Shown piece by piece: positions 8,647-17,593 of a DNA stretch of 64,000 bases. Origin of the DNA: Ruegeria sp. R13_0 (GTDB taxonomy: Bacteria > Pseudomonadota > Alphaproteobacteria > Rhodobacterales > Rhodobacteraceae); contig NZ_JAGHRB010000007.1 in assembly GCF_017743995.1 (NCBI RefSeq), positions 186,001-250,000 on the forward strand, in the 5' to 3' direction. Below the pieces are notes generated by a model. The model did not search any database. It was not told the origin of the DNA and saw only the letters and a program-made list of their open reading frames with translations. A program made the position numbers and the translations under genes. Numbering within the stretch: position 1 is the first letter of the stretch; the number at the start of each line of letters is the position of its first letter.

Positions 8647-10836
8647 TCACTCCTGCGCAAGAGGCATGGTTGCGTTGGCATTTGCACCGTTGCGCAATAC
8701 CGCAAACCGCGCCTGAGGCTGTTCGCCCGACACCAGTTGCGCCAGCACCGCATCAAGGCTTTCCGGTCCTTCGAACGCAAGACCCGTTTCGGCCTCGCTT
8801 ACCAGCACATCCCCTGTTTGCAAGCTGCCCGACGCGCCCTCGGGCACATCTGTCACAACTGTCTGCCAACCACCGGCCCCATTGCCGTTGACGCTAAAGC
8901 CGTAGCCGTTTTCCAAACCAATCGTGCGGAATGCGGGCAAAGCGAGCAATCCGTTCTGCGCCCGTGTCTCCCCCAGAGGACGGTAGCGCGCAGCCACGCG
9001 CAGATACCCGTCGGGATCCACCTGCAGGTTCTCAAGCACCTGTGCCGCAAACGAGGCATCGTCGCGTACCGGCTTGCCGTTCAAAGTAAAGATGGTAGCT
9101 CCGCGCTGAACCCAATCGCCGATCACCGACATATCCTGATTGGCGTCCACACCCGTGATCGAGAACATATTGCCGGTCGAGGCGCGACGACGGGACGTGT
9201 CAAACGGAACCTCAACATCCCAATGCGAGAACGCAACCTGAGCCTCGGCCAGATTGATCGGAGCTGCGGGGGCCTCAGCCTCAGGCGCGGTCACTTCGGG
9301 CGTGGCTGCGGTTTCTTCGGGCGCAGGTGCGATTTCTTCAGGCGTTGCTTCTTCGGTCACAGTTTCTGCGGGGGTTGCTTCTGTGGCAACCGTCTCCGCA
9401 GTTTCAACCGGCTCCTGCTCGACAGGCTGCACTGCAGCGCTGACTTGTTCCAGTTCCTGTGAAGGCTCTTCAGTTTGGGCCGGTTCGACCGCCGCCGTTT
9501 CAGTTTCCACCGCTGCGGTTGCGGGTTCCGCCGCTTCCGTCGCAGGGGCCACCGCCGCTGTCTCGACCTTGTCCGCATCACCGGACATCATCACATACCC
9601 ACCTGCGGCCAGTGCGATGGCCACAACAGCCACGCCTGCCAACAGCTTGCCATTGCCGCTCGATCCGCTTTTGACAACCGTATCAACAGCAACCGCCGGT
9701 TCTTCGCGGGGTGAGAGCTTGGACAGGTCGTCTTCCTTCTTGTCCTCATTGCCTTTGACAATATCGGAATTGCCCGCCAGCAGAGCGGTCACAACCGCCT
9801 CGGCATTTTCGCTTTCAGCCTTGATCCGGGCTTTCTCGGCCTCTTTGTCTTCACGGTCCATACCAACGATGACCGAGACCGGACGATAGGCGAATGTGTC
9901 GAACATCACCCCCGGCCCGCGGAACATACGCAGCCAGTCCAGCGCCGATTGCAGACGGTCGGTGGCGTGAACTTCCATCGCCTTGTCGATCGCTTCCAGG
10001 AATCCTTCGGGATAGCCTTCGAACCGACCGGTCAGCGGGGTGTAGGGATCTTCCTGTCCGTTATTGAACGCGTTCAGGCGGCTTTGACCGTCAATCGGAC
10101 GCTCACCGCTGATCGCGTGATACAGCGTTGCCGCCAGCACATAGAGGTCACTGCTGGGGCCTTGCTCAGCTCCGCGCACATAGAATTCATGGGGCGAGTA
10201 GCCATCCTTGATCACCCGCAGCGTCAACAGCGCCGCCGACTTGTTCGCCGCCTGCTCGCGCGCAGCGCCAAAGTCGATCAGAACCGGATCGCCATTCTCG
10301 TCGATCAGGATGTTGTCGGGGGAAATGTCCCGGTGCAGCATGCCGCTCTGGTGGATGAAAGAGACCGCCGACAGCATCTTTTCAGTCACCTGCACGATGA
10401 AGTCAGGGCCGCTTTCGTTCTCGGGCTTGTCCATGTAGTCCAGCAGGTCGCATCCGCGGATCAGGTCCATGGCGATATAGGCGGTGTTGTTGTCCTCGAA
10501 CACCTGATGCACGTCGACGATGTTGGGATGCACCAGCCGCGCGTGGTTACGCGCTTCCTGGATGAAGAGGTCCACGATCGCGCGCAGGTCTTCGGAGTAG
10601 GAGGGATCAGCGGCTTCAACAAGGTCACCGTCGCGACGGCAGAGCGCGCCGGGGAAACATTCTTTGATCACCACGTCCCGCTCCAGGCTGTCACGGGCCA
10701 GATAGGTGATTCCGAAGCCACCATTGCTGAGATAGCTCAGGATTTCATACTGCCCCCGCAGGAGCTTGGCTCCGGGTTGCAGACCTTCAATTTTTGGTTC
10801 GTCGTGCGATGCACCGACAGCCTGGTTATGGCTCAT
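8647..10836 (-). CDS. Transmembrane Ser/Thr protein kinase with periplasmic PDZ-like repeats
   Basis: 729 residues. Cytoplasmic kinase domain about 30-305: glycine loop LSNGGFGITYLA, catalytic Lys58 (VVIKECFP), catalytic loop HRDISPDN (168-175; ISPDN instead of the common LKPEN), DFG (188-190), and the GYSPHE segment of bacterial kinases. A single membrane segment is at about 398-416 (GKLLAGVAVVAIALAAGGYV). Then come about 125 residues rich in Glu, Ala, Thr and Pro and a C-terminal folded region of about 180 residues with two PDZ-like units (around IFTLNGKPV and LQTGDVLVSEA), presumably periplasmic. It heads the operon with FHA, PP2C and LysM receptor genes, so its outer domain could read their state; that link is inferred. 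Confidence 0.93.
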   Translation of the reverse strand: MSHNQAVGASHDEPKIEGLQPGAKLLRGQYEILSYLSNGGFGITYLARDSLERDVVIKECFPGALCRRDGDLVEAADPSYSEDLRAIVDLFIQEARNHARLVHPNIVDVHQVFEDNNTAYIAMDLIRGCDLLDYMDKPENESGPDFIVQVTEKMLSAVSFIHQSGMLHRDISPDNILIDENGDPVLIDFGAAREQAANKSAALLTLRVIKDGYSPHEFYVRGAEQGPSSDLYVLAATLYHAISGERPIDGQSRLNAFNNGQEDPYTPLTGRFEGYPEGFLEAIDKAMEVHATDRLQSALDWLRMFRGPGVMFDTFAYRPVSVIVGMDREDKEAEKARIKAESENAEAVVTALLAGNSDIVKGNEDKKEDDLSKLSPREEPAVAVDTVVKSGSSGNGKLLAGVAVVAIALAAGGYVMMSGDADKVETAAVAPATEAAEPATAAVETETAAVEPAQTEEPSQELEQVSAAVQPVEQEPVETAETVATEATPAETVTEEATPEEIAPAPEETAATPEVTAPEAEAPAAPINLAEAQVAFSHWDVEVPFDTSRRRASTGNMFSITGVDANQDMSVIGDWVQRGATIFTLNGKPVRDDASFAAQVLENLQVDPDGYLRVAARYRPLGETRAQNGLLALPAFRTIGLENGYGFSVNGNGAGGWQTVVTDVPEGASGSLQTGDVLVSEAETGLAFEGPESLDAVLAQLVSGEQPQARFAVLRNGANANATMPLAQE

Positions 10837-11176
10837 TTCAATCCGCCCGTATTTCTCAAATCGCGGTACAGAAAACTGGGCAATCAGCCCGCGAACTCAT
10901 AACCAAAAACAACCGCAGGACACTTAAGTCCGGTTAGACGTTTCAAATTTGACTTTATTGGGGCCGCCTCATGGCTTCACTATGGATCGTATTTCCCCTA
11001 AATCAACATATAGTGTTGAGCCTATATTGCAATCATATATGTGGTAAGCTTGCATATATAATTCGAAAACTGAACCGACCAAAACACGAGGTTGGTCTAC
11101 GAATTCGAAACAATAAGGAATCGTTTTGGGCAGGCTTCGAATCGCCGCAGTGCAGCTCAATTCCAGGTGGCGCGCG
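10837..11176. promoter_or_regulatory. 340-bp AT-rich gap; probable promoter region of the kinase operon
   Basis: No gene is supported here. The stretch is clearly more AT-rich than its surroundings, mainly at 10940-11130, with repeated TATAT-type words such as CATATAT near 11034-11065. On the minus strand TTGATT (11006-11001) followed 18 bp later by TAGTGA (10982-10977) is a weak sigma-70-like candidate about 140 nt before the kinase start. The gap separates the GTPase block from the kinase block, so the kinase operon probably has its own promoter. Confidence 0.5.
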
Positions 11177-12460
11177 TCAGGTTCCGGTCTTGGACTGCTC
11201 GGTCGCCACGGTGCTACCAGCCCAAGCCAGGTTGTCGCTCAGCTGTGCCAGAATGCTGATGGCATCACGCAAAGGCGCATCGCCGCTTTCGAATTGCAAG
11301 AGAAGAAGAAGGTCGGTGGCCTTTTCGAATTCACCGGGAATCCAGTCTGCATCGGGGTCGATCTCACCGCCCTGTTCCAGACGTTCGGCAAAATCCTCAA
11401 CGATTTCCTGGCAGCTTTGCAGAAAAGCGGCCGGTTCGATATCCGAGGATTCACGCAGGTCCTCATAGATGCTGGCAATCGCGGCCAGCCAGTCTTCGAG
11501 GATCGGGTTGTTCAACGGTGGCAGGGCTGACCCAAGCGCCGCTTGAACCGAGGGGCTTTCGGTCTCCGGCTCTGGCTCGGGGCCAGCGAGCGTGTCCAGA
11601 AATGGCTGGAACAGCTCGGCGATGTCTTTTCGGGCTGCGTTTAGGTCATGCATCCGACGAGCGGAAGCCGCCTCGAGCACCTTCTCGGCCAGATTCTGAC
11701 CGCCGCAGTTTTCCCACAGATCAAAATCTGGTTCAGGCTCTTGCGCCATAGCTTTCACAGCGACAGGCGTACCGATTGGAACCACGGCGTTGAAAAGGCC
11801 TGTTTTTTCCTTGTTCAATCGGGCAAGCACACGGTCCAGAGCATCACGGACGTGAGGCAAATCGGTATGGGTAACGGCCAGCAGACTGTTGTCGCGCAAT
11901 TCCTGCGGGACCTGTGCCCAGAGATGACGCTCAGTCTCGCGCCAGGCGTTTGTGCCGTTGGTGCACCAGATGGCGCAGTCCACGAAACGCAGCAGGTCGA
12001 GCGTTGGCTTGTAGGTCTCATCCAACGCGCCCGAGCCGGGCAGGTCGAACAGAGAGATCTCGCGCAGCGCAGGCGTGTTCAACCCGACCGAGATGAAGTC
12101 GGGCTTATCTTCCGCTGCTTTCTCAAGCACGATCCCTGAGTAAGTCTTGGGCTCCTTGTCCCACCAGCCGACGGTGGTTTCCGGTGCGTCCGCATAAGCG
12201 ACGATCACGAGGGGCAACTTCAAATGCTGTGGCCCGGTGGGCAAGATGTCCGCCCCCGCCAGCATATTGGCGAGGCTGGATTTGCCCGCCCCGAATTCCC
12301 CGGCAAAACCGATATTGACCGCGTTGGACAGACGCTCGGCATGGGCGAGAGCCTTCGCGCGCATATCCTCCAGCGCCGAATCCATTGGCAGGGATTCGGT
12401 TGCGTTCAGAAAGCGTTCAAGCTGCCTGACGTCCTGTTCGGTTCCGGGAAATTCGATCAT
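11177..12460 (-). CDS. Dynamin-like GTPase, group A (second pair)
   Basis: 427 residues. G1 P-loop GEFGAGKS (54-61), G3 in LFDLPGSGALD, and a region WCTNGTNAWRETERHLW shared almost word for word with the 576-residue GTPase at 15855-17585. The G4 position reads LAVTHTDLPH, so the usual NKxD is THTD. The C-terminal half is acidic and helical without a membrane segment. It overlaps the upstream 680-residue GTPase gene by 4 bp, typical of partners made together. Bacterial dynamin-like proteins often work as unequal pairs; that this pair does so is inferred. Last gene of the GTPase block. Confidence 0.85.
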   Translation of the reverse strand: MIEFPGTEQDVRQLERFLNATESLPMDSALEDMRAKALAHAERLSNAVNIGFAGEFGAGKSSLANMLAGADILPTGPQHLKLPLVIVAYADAPETTVGWWDKEPKTYSGIVLEKAAEDKPDFISVGLNTPALREISLFDLPGSGALDETYKPTLDLLRFVDCAIWCTNGTNAWRETERHLWAQVPQELRDNSLLAVTHTDLPHVRDALDRVLARLNKEKTGLFNAVVPIGTPVAVKAMAQEPEPDFDLWENCGGQNLAEKVLEAASARRMHDLNAARKDIAELFQPFLDTLAGPEPEPETESPSVQAALGSALPPLNNPILEDWLAAIASIYEDLRESSDIEPAAFLQSCQEIVEDFAERLEQGGEIDPDADWIPGEFEKATDLLLLLQFESGDAPLRDAISILAQLSDNLAWAGSTVATEQSKTGT

Positions 12461-14499
12461 TCCGCTGCCTTTGCTTGTCCTTCATCCGCGCGCACCGGGC
12501 CGAACACCGTTTCCAGTTCATCGGCGATGCGACGGGCCCGGTCGAACGCATCCTGCGCTTCGGCCTGAGCATTAGTTTCACCCGAACCGGTCCGGTGTTC
12601 AAGATAACCGCCCAACAGCGCCACATAGTGGTCCAGAACCGTTTTCAGCCGCTCCATCATGTTTTCACGCGCCGTGTCGATCAGATCATCCCCGATCAGT
12701 TCGAATTCCTGAACGATCATCCGCTCAGCACGGGTTACGACGCTTTTGCGCGAAATCAGGCGCGACAGCCAGTTCACCCGCAACTCCACCGTAATACCGC
12801 GAGTAAGAGCTGTGGTGTCCGGACGGAACCACCGCACCGCGCTGGTGTTCATGCGGTTGTCAACGGGATCCTGCCATCCGGGCAAGGCGCGCAGGGCCGC
12901 GTTGGCCTGCATGTCGATCGCGTAAAGCTCGCTCAGCATGCGCTGGCGAACGACCTGCGTGGCCCCCTGGATCAACTCGCGCATCCGGTCGCGCAGAGGG
13001 GTAAAGTTCAGCTCGGTCTCAGCGCCTTTCGCCAACAGAGGCGAATTGCCATCCGGGCCGCGCACTACGGCCGAGACCGCCTCGGCCACCGTGTCATCCA
13101 TGACGCCGCGCAGGTTGGCCAGCACGTCGTCCATGTCGCGCGTCATCACCTCGGTCTTCTCGGCGACGAGCGCCCTGAGTTCGCCAAGCGTCTTGTTGTT
13201 TTCGTCCAGATCGACTGTGGCCGAGCCGTCCTCGGACTCCAGCGCGCGCAGCTCGGCCTGCGACCGTTCCAATTCGCCCTGCGCAAAACTGTTCAGATGT
13301 TGCCACGCCATCCGCAGCTGTTCGCTGCGAGGGCCGTCGGCCAAGGCCTGTGTCACATGCCGCCGCAGATCCGGTAGGCCCGAGGCGATCATGGCAGCAA
13401 AGCGCAACACGCCCTCACGGCTGATCGGGCCGGGACCTTGCTTGATCTCTTCCACACCGTCCAGATACTGCTTCATTTGCTCGGGATGGGCGCGCAGCCA
13501 GGCCAGAACGTCATCGTGATTGACGCCGGTCTCATCCCCGGTCAGCGCATAATGCGCCCATTGGGCACTGCCCATCAGCACGTCAATGTCCGAGTTGCCC
13601 AGCGCTTGTTCCAGACCGTCCAGAACGTCGCTGCGTACCTTGCCAGCATCCTCGGCCCCGCCACCCAGCTCATCCACGCGGTTGATGAAGACGACGATCT
13701 GGCCCAGTTCCAGCGCTTGCATCAGGCGGAACAGCTTCAGATCAGCCCGTGACAAAGCCTGATGCGCGGACAGAACCACCACAAAGAAATCGGATTCCTT
13801 GAGGTACTGGCGCGAGATTTCCTCGCGGATCAGCAGCGGGTCGTTAACGCCCGGCGTATCGGTAACGGTCAGCGGAAACGGAAAATGGCCGATGTCAAAA
13901 TAGACCTCGGCCTTACGGGTGATATCGCTGTAAAGTCCCCGATCCGAGCCGGGATCGTGGGTTTCGCTATCGCTTGGGTCATCGCCCGCGCAGACATAGC
14001 GGGCCAGATCGTCCGAGTTCAGGTCTTCCAGATCGTGATGCTGACCCAACAATTGTTCGTAGCTGTCGCCCAGACGCAGACGGGCGCGGGTTTTCATCGC
14101 CTCGACCTGCTCTTCGATCATCTCGCGCTTATAGCTGTCCTCTTCATCAGGGAACATGTTGCGCAGCTCTTCACCCTCGGCGATCAAGGCCTGCCACTGG
14201 TGATTGTCGAAGAAGTGGAACTCTGCCCCCTCGGTGCGACCCGAAGGATGGCCGAAATGCATATCGGTGATCACCGTCGTCCACGGATTCACATCCGAGG
14301 GCAGGTATTCCGCCTGCCCCGTGAAGCCGTTGATCAAACGCGATTTTCCCGCCTTGATCTGCCCGACAAAGGCAATCGACGGTTTCAACCCCGAAAGGTC
14401 TCCGACAATGCGCGAGATGAACTGACGGGTTTCGTCATTGCTCGTCTCGTTCATGTCTTCGGCGATGCGAATAAGCTCGCGGCGACTGGTCTCACTCAT
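12457..14499 (-). CDS. Dynamin-like GTPase, group B (second pair)
   Basis: 680 residues. G1 GQIKAGKS (46-53), G2 region LPSDVNPWTTVIT, G3 TVTDTPGVNDPLL, G4 FINRVDEL: a complete dynamin-family GTPase set. After the G domain come long helices (from about residue 370), typical of the stalk and bundle of dynamin-like proteins, and a short Trp/Arg segment (VNWLSRLISRKS) that could touch membrane. It is a paralog of the 670-residue protein at 17594-19606, with the same DVNPWT and DTPGVND signatures. A 68-bp gap precedes it after the 276-residue gene. Membrane remodelling is the family role; target membrane unknown. Confidence 0.88.
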   Translation of the reverse strand: MSETSRRELIRIAEDMNETSNDETRQFISRIVGDLSGLKPSIAFVGQIKAGKSRLINGFTGQAEYLPSDVNPWTTVITDMHFGHPSGRTEGAEFHFFDNHQWQALIAEGEELRNMFPDEEDSYKREMIEEQVEAMKTRARLRLGDSYEQLLGQHHDLEDLNSDDLARYVCAGDDPSDSETHDPGSDRGLYSDITRKAEVYFDIGHFPFPLTVTDTPGVNDPLLIREEISRQYLKESDFFVVVLSAHQALSRADLKLFRLMQALELGQIVVFINRVDELGGGAEDAGKVRSDVLDGLEQALGNSDIDVLMGSAQWAHYALTGDETGVNHDDVLAWLRAHPEQMKQYLDGVEEIKQGPGPISREGVLRFAAMIASGLPDLRRHVTQALADGPRSEQLRMAWQHLNSFAQGELERSQAELRALESEDGSATVDLDENNKTLGELRALVAEKTEVMTRDMDDVLANLRGVMDDTVAEAVSAVVRGPDGNSPLLAKGAETELNFTPLRDRMRELIQGATQVVRQRMLSELYAIDMQANAALRALPGWQDPVDNRMNTSAVRWFRPDTTALTRGITVELRVNWLSRLISRKSVVTRAERMIVQEFELIGDDLIDTARENMMERLKTVLDHYVALLGGYLEHRTGSGETNAQAEAQDAFDRARRIADELETVFGPVRADEGQAKAAE

Positions 14500-14567
14500 A
14501 ACTTTTTACCCTGATAACAAGAAACACTGGTTTGAATTGATGGAAAATTTGAAGGATCGGGAGGCGC

Positions 14568-15398
14568 TCATGAGTCACCCCCGGAAAGTTTGGTCCACAG
14601 GCCAACAACAGCACCCAGCTTGCGCGCGTCATGGACGGCAATAGCGGTCTGGCCTTGATCCTGCACCACCGCCACGGCGGCCCCCTTGCCCCCCGAAGGA
14701 CGCATGACAATCAGCTGAGGTTGCTGCAGCTCGGACTGGCTATCCTCGTTCCATCCGGTCAGATCCGCCATGAAACGCGTTAAAAGATCGGCATCCGGGC
14801 TCAATGCAGCGTCCCCTTCGAACTGAGGATCACCCCCGTCGATCAGGCCACGCGCCTGCGCGAAACGCTCGGCACTGTCAAAGAACCCCCGCGCGGCCGA
14901 GGCCACATCAGATACCTGAGATGCAGGCTCTTCAACATCCGGTACAACCGAAACAATCGGCTCCGCCGGAAGTTCGATCCGGGCGCAGGCCGTTTCGATT
15001 TCGCCAAGCGTGACACCAACGTCATCGGCCTCAAGCTCGGCGTCGGGTTTTAGCGAGACAAATTCCAGCGGCGCGGGCGCGTCGGCGATGTCCGACACCA
15101 GTTGCGCTAGCTTGCCGATCAATTCTTCGCGCGGTTCGGTTTCAAAATCCGGCACCATACCCGACCGGACGCGGAACACATCGGTCACGCGGGCATTGCT
15201 GACCTCGATCGCCAGCACGTCCCCGTTGGCCGCAGTGAACTCCAACCGGCGCGGCAGAACGGTGCCGCGAATGGCGCGTAGAACGCCCGCGCGGCGCGCA
15301 ACCGAGGTCTCACCCTCGACCGTAACGGCGGGCGACAAACGAGCAACCGAGGACCGCCCGATATTGTCGAGCATGTCGAGTATGTTCGTATCCATCAT
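14568..15398 (-). CDS. Unknown protein of the GTPase operon, 276 residues
   Basis: I do not recognise this family. The product starts MMDTNILDMLD (the second Met is an equally possible start) and has no signal peptide or membrane segment. The first about 110 residues look like a small beta-rich domain (TVLPRRLEFTAANGD, LAIEVSNARVTDVF); the rest is acidic with helices around residues 170-230 and ends with a beta-like segment. It sits between the Roadblock-like gene (23 bp upstream) and the group B GTPase, inside a run of GTPase genes, so it is probably a partner or adaptor of those proteins. No further function is claimed. Confidence 0.75.
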   Translation of the reverse strand: MMDTNILDMLDNIGRSSVARLSPAVTVEGETSVARRAGVLRAIRGTVLPRRLEFTAANGDVLAIEVSNARVTDVFRVRSGMVPDFETEPREELIGKLAQLVSDIADAPAPLEFVSLKPDAELEADDVGVTLGEIETACARIELPAEPIVSVVPDVEEPASQVSDVASAARGFFDSAERFAQARGLIDGGDPQFEGDAALSPDADLLTRFMADLTGWNEDSQSELQQPQLIVMRPSGGKGAAVAVVQDQGQTAIAVHDARKLGAVVGLWTKLSGGDS

Positions 15399-15421
15399 AC
15401 CGTGACCCCCTCTGGTCCCGT

Positions 15422-15823
15422 TCAGACTGCGGCCGCAACTGGCCCCAGGCTGAGATGTGATTTGGTAAGCGCCAACCCTACATTCGCGCTGTTGCTGCAG
15501 ATGTAGCAGACCACATGTGCGGGATACTCCCGGGTCCGCTGGAAAATGATCAACCTTTCGCCGGAAAACACCGCGATTTCCCCAAACCCCGGTGTTTCAG
15601 ACGCCTCGCCACCTGCTTCACGCAGCATGGTTTCAAAAGCCACCACCCCGCGCCCCTGAAACAGGTTTGCCGCGGCCAAAGCCAGCGTGTCCAGCACATC
15701 CGAGGCATCAGGGTCCTTGACGCTGGTACCCAGCAACATCCCCGTTTCCATGTCGACATACCCGGCTGCAACGCAGTCGGGTATGGTCTCCATCGCCGTG
15801 GTCAGAGCAGCTTGAATAGACAT
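15422..15823 (-). CDS. Roadblock/LC7-like protein
   Basis: 133 residues with the alternating helix-strand pattern of Roadblock/LC7 domains: an N-terminal helix (AALTTAMETIPDC), a strand pair AAGYVDMETGMLLGT, a long central helix, two strands including IAVFSGERLIIFQR and HVVCYICS, and a closing helix NVGLALTKSHLS. Proteins of this fold (for example MglB of Myxococcus) act as regulators or GTPase-activating partners of GTPases. Its place between two dynamin-like GTPase pairs suggests such a role, which is inferred. Similarity is by pattern, so the family call is moderate. Confidence 0.68.
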   Translation of the reverse strand: MSIQAALTTAMETIPDCVAAGYVDMETGMLLGTSVKDPDASDVLDTLALAAANLFQGRGVVAFETMLREAGGEASETPGFGEIAVFSGERLIIFQRTREYPAHVVCYICSNSANVGLALTKSHLSLGPVAAAV

Positions 15824-15854
15824 CTAACCCCTGACCTTCTTCATGTCTTGTGGG

Positions 15855-17585
15855 CTATAGAACATGCCATTCTGCCCCTCTGTGTTCCCCGGCTTTGGGA
15901 ATGGACCTGATCGCCTCTTTCGTCTGAGAGTCTGCGTGCTCGCGGGCGATCTGGTCGAACTCGGCCAGGAAGGCCAAGAATGCGCGTTGAAGCCCCTCGG
16001 CATCGGTCGGCAGATCCCCGGCGGCGGCAAGCTCTCGCCACATTGCGGCTGCGCTGGGAAGCTCACCTGTGGGGATGTCCATCAGCCCCTCGTTTGCATC
16101 TTCCTCAACCTCTTCCGGTTCGGGCTGCGGCATCAGCCGCACTTCGACCAGACCGTTGGTCTCAGGCTCCGGCTCATAGTCGTCTTCATCGCTCTTCGAT
16201 TGTTCCGCCATCAGCGCGGTGATCGACGAGACCGAAACCTCGATCCCGGGCGCATCAGGCTGGTCGTCGGTATCCTCCGCCGGCGCAACCTCGGGTGTGT
16301 TGGACAGGGTCTTGTTGAGCGACACCAGAAGGTCTTCGGATTCCTCAGCCTCAGGCGCTGTTTCAGCCACGTCATTGGCTGGGCTGGGTGTTTCGACCTC
16401 TGCGGCAAAGACATTCTCATCTTCGCCTTCCGCGCCCGAGAATTCGAACACATCCAGGTCCGCCTCGGTGTCAGCGAAAGAGGACAGGTCCAGCGGGTCC
16501 TTCGGCTCTTCTCTGAACTGGGCGCGCAGTTGGTCCTCTTCCGTCTCGGCGGGTTGAGCGTCCGGCGTCGGGACCATTTCGGCGCGCAGGCGCTCGGCCT
16601 CATCCGCGTTGATCCGCTCCCGCTCGACCTCGTCCGAGCGGCGTTCGACGCGGGACGGGCGCACTGGGAAATTGGTGACCACGCCACTGTCCTGATCTGC
16701 CACCTCCGGGGGCTCCGAAGGCACCGGATCCACCAGCTGCAGCGGCGCGACCTCAGCGGTCTCATCCTTGCGCTTGGGCCGGGTCGGGCGCACCAGCGGA
16801 CTGTCAGACTGGCTCTTGTCAATTTGGTACCGCGACAGATGGCCAGCGCGGGTGTCCATGATCTGCTCGGTGATCCCGAGGAAGCAATCGATCATCTTGC
16901 CGCCACCGCTGCGCGCCCACATCTCGGCGTCGCCGGTCTTGTCACGCGCGGTGATCGCATCTCGGGCAGAAAACAGGATCGAACGGTTAAACAGATGCCC
17001 CGCCTCGCGGTTGACCCGCCGCAGAACCTTTTGTCGGTCCTTCTGGCCCAGGGCATCGGCGCGCGTGATCAACAGGATCGAGTTGTGCTGCAACCGTTCC
17101 GGCAGAGAGACCCATGTCGCCCGTTCGGTTTCCCGCCAGGCCTGCGTCGCATGGGTACACCACAGAACGCCATTGGCCTGCCCGACAGCGCGCTGCCAAA
17201 CATCGGTCGAGATTTTGGGATCCGAGATACCGGGCGTGTCGATCAGATCCACCGCCTCAAGAATATCGGCCTCAAGGAAGATTCGAATGAACTGCGCGTC
17301 GTTGACACCCACACTCTCAAGCTGATCCAGCGAGATATCTTCGGTGCTGCCATCATGGCGTTTGACGTAGGCCGAGCGGTTGCCATAGCTGAACCAGACC
17401 GGCGGCAGTTGGGTTGCGGTGACTTGTGTCGGCAAGGCCTGCTTGCGCAGCAGAAAATTCATAAGCGTCGATTTACCGGCGCTGAACTCGCCCATGAGGG
17501 CGAAAACCGGCTTACGGCGCGACCACTGCTCGATACGCTTCCATGCCTTGGGGGTGACGAAACGGTTTTGGATATCTTTTGCCAT
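15855..17585 (-). CDS. Dynamin-like GTPase, group A (first pair), with long acidic tail
   Basis: 576 residues. G1 GEFSAGKS (32-39), G2 region ATQLPPVWFSYG, G3 DLIDTPGISDPK, G4 ILLITRADALG (TRAD replaces NKxD). The stretch WCTHATQAWRETERATW is shared with the 427-residue GTPase. From about residue 265 to 500 the protein is acidic and Glu/Pro-rich, probably disordered, an addition the 427-residue paralog largely lacks; a short helical C-terminus follows (MWRELAAAGDLP onward). It starts 8 bp after the stop of the 670-residue GTPase gene, so the pair is co-translated. The tail could be a binding platform or phosphorylation target. Confidence 0.87.
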   Translation of the reverse strand: MAKDIQNRFVTPKAWKRIEQWSRRKPVFALMGEFSAGKSTLMNFLLRKQALPTQVTATQLPPVWFSYGNRSAYVKRHDGSTEDISLDQLESVGVNDAQFIRIFLEADILEAVDLIDTPGISDPKISTDVWQRAVGQANGVLWCTHATQAWRETERATWVSLPERLQHNSILLITRADALGQKDRQKVLRRVNREAGHLFNRSILFSARDAITARDKTGDAEMWARSGGGKMIDCFLGITEQIMDTRAGHLSRYQIDKSQSDSPLVRPTRPKRKDETAEVAPLQLVDPVPSEPPEVADQDSGVVTNFPVRPSRVERRSDEVERERINADEAERLRAEMVPTPDAQPAETEEDQLRAQFREEPKDPLDLSSFADTEADLDVFEFSGAEGEDENVFAAEVETPSPANDVAETAPEAEESEDLLVSLNKTLSNTPEVAPAEDTDDQPDAPGIEVSVSSITALMAEQSKSDEDDYEPEPETNGLVEVRLMPQPEPEEVEEDANEGLMDIPTGELPSAAAMWRELAAAGDLPTDAEGLQRAFLAFLAEFDQIAREHADSQTKEAIRSIPKAGEHRGAEWHVL

Positions 17586-17593
17586 TTTTCTAC

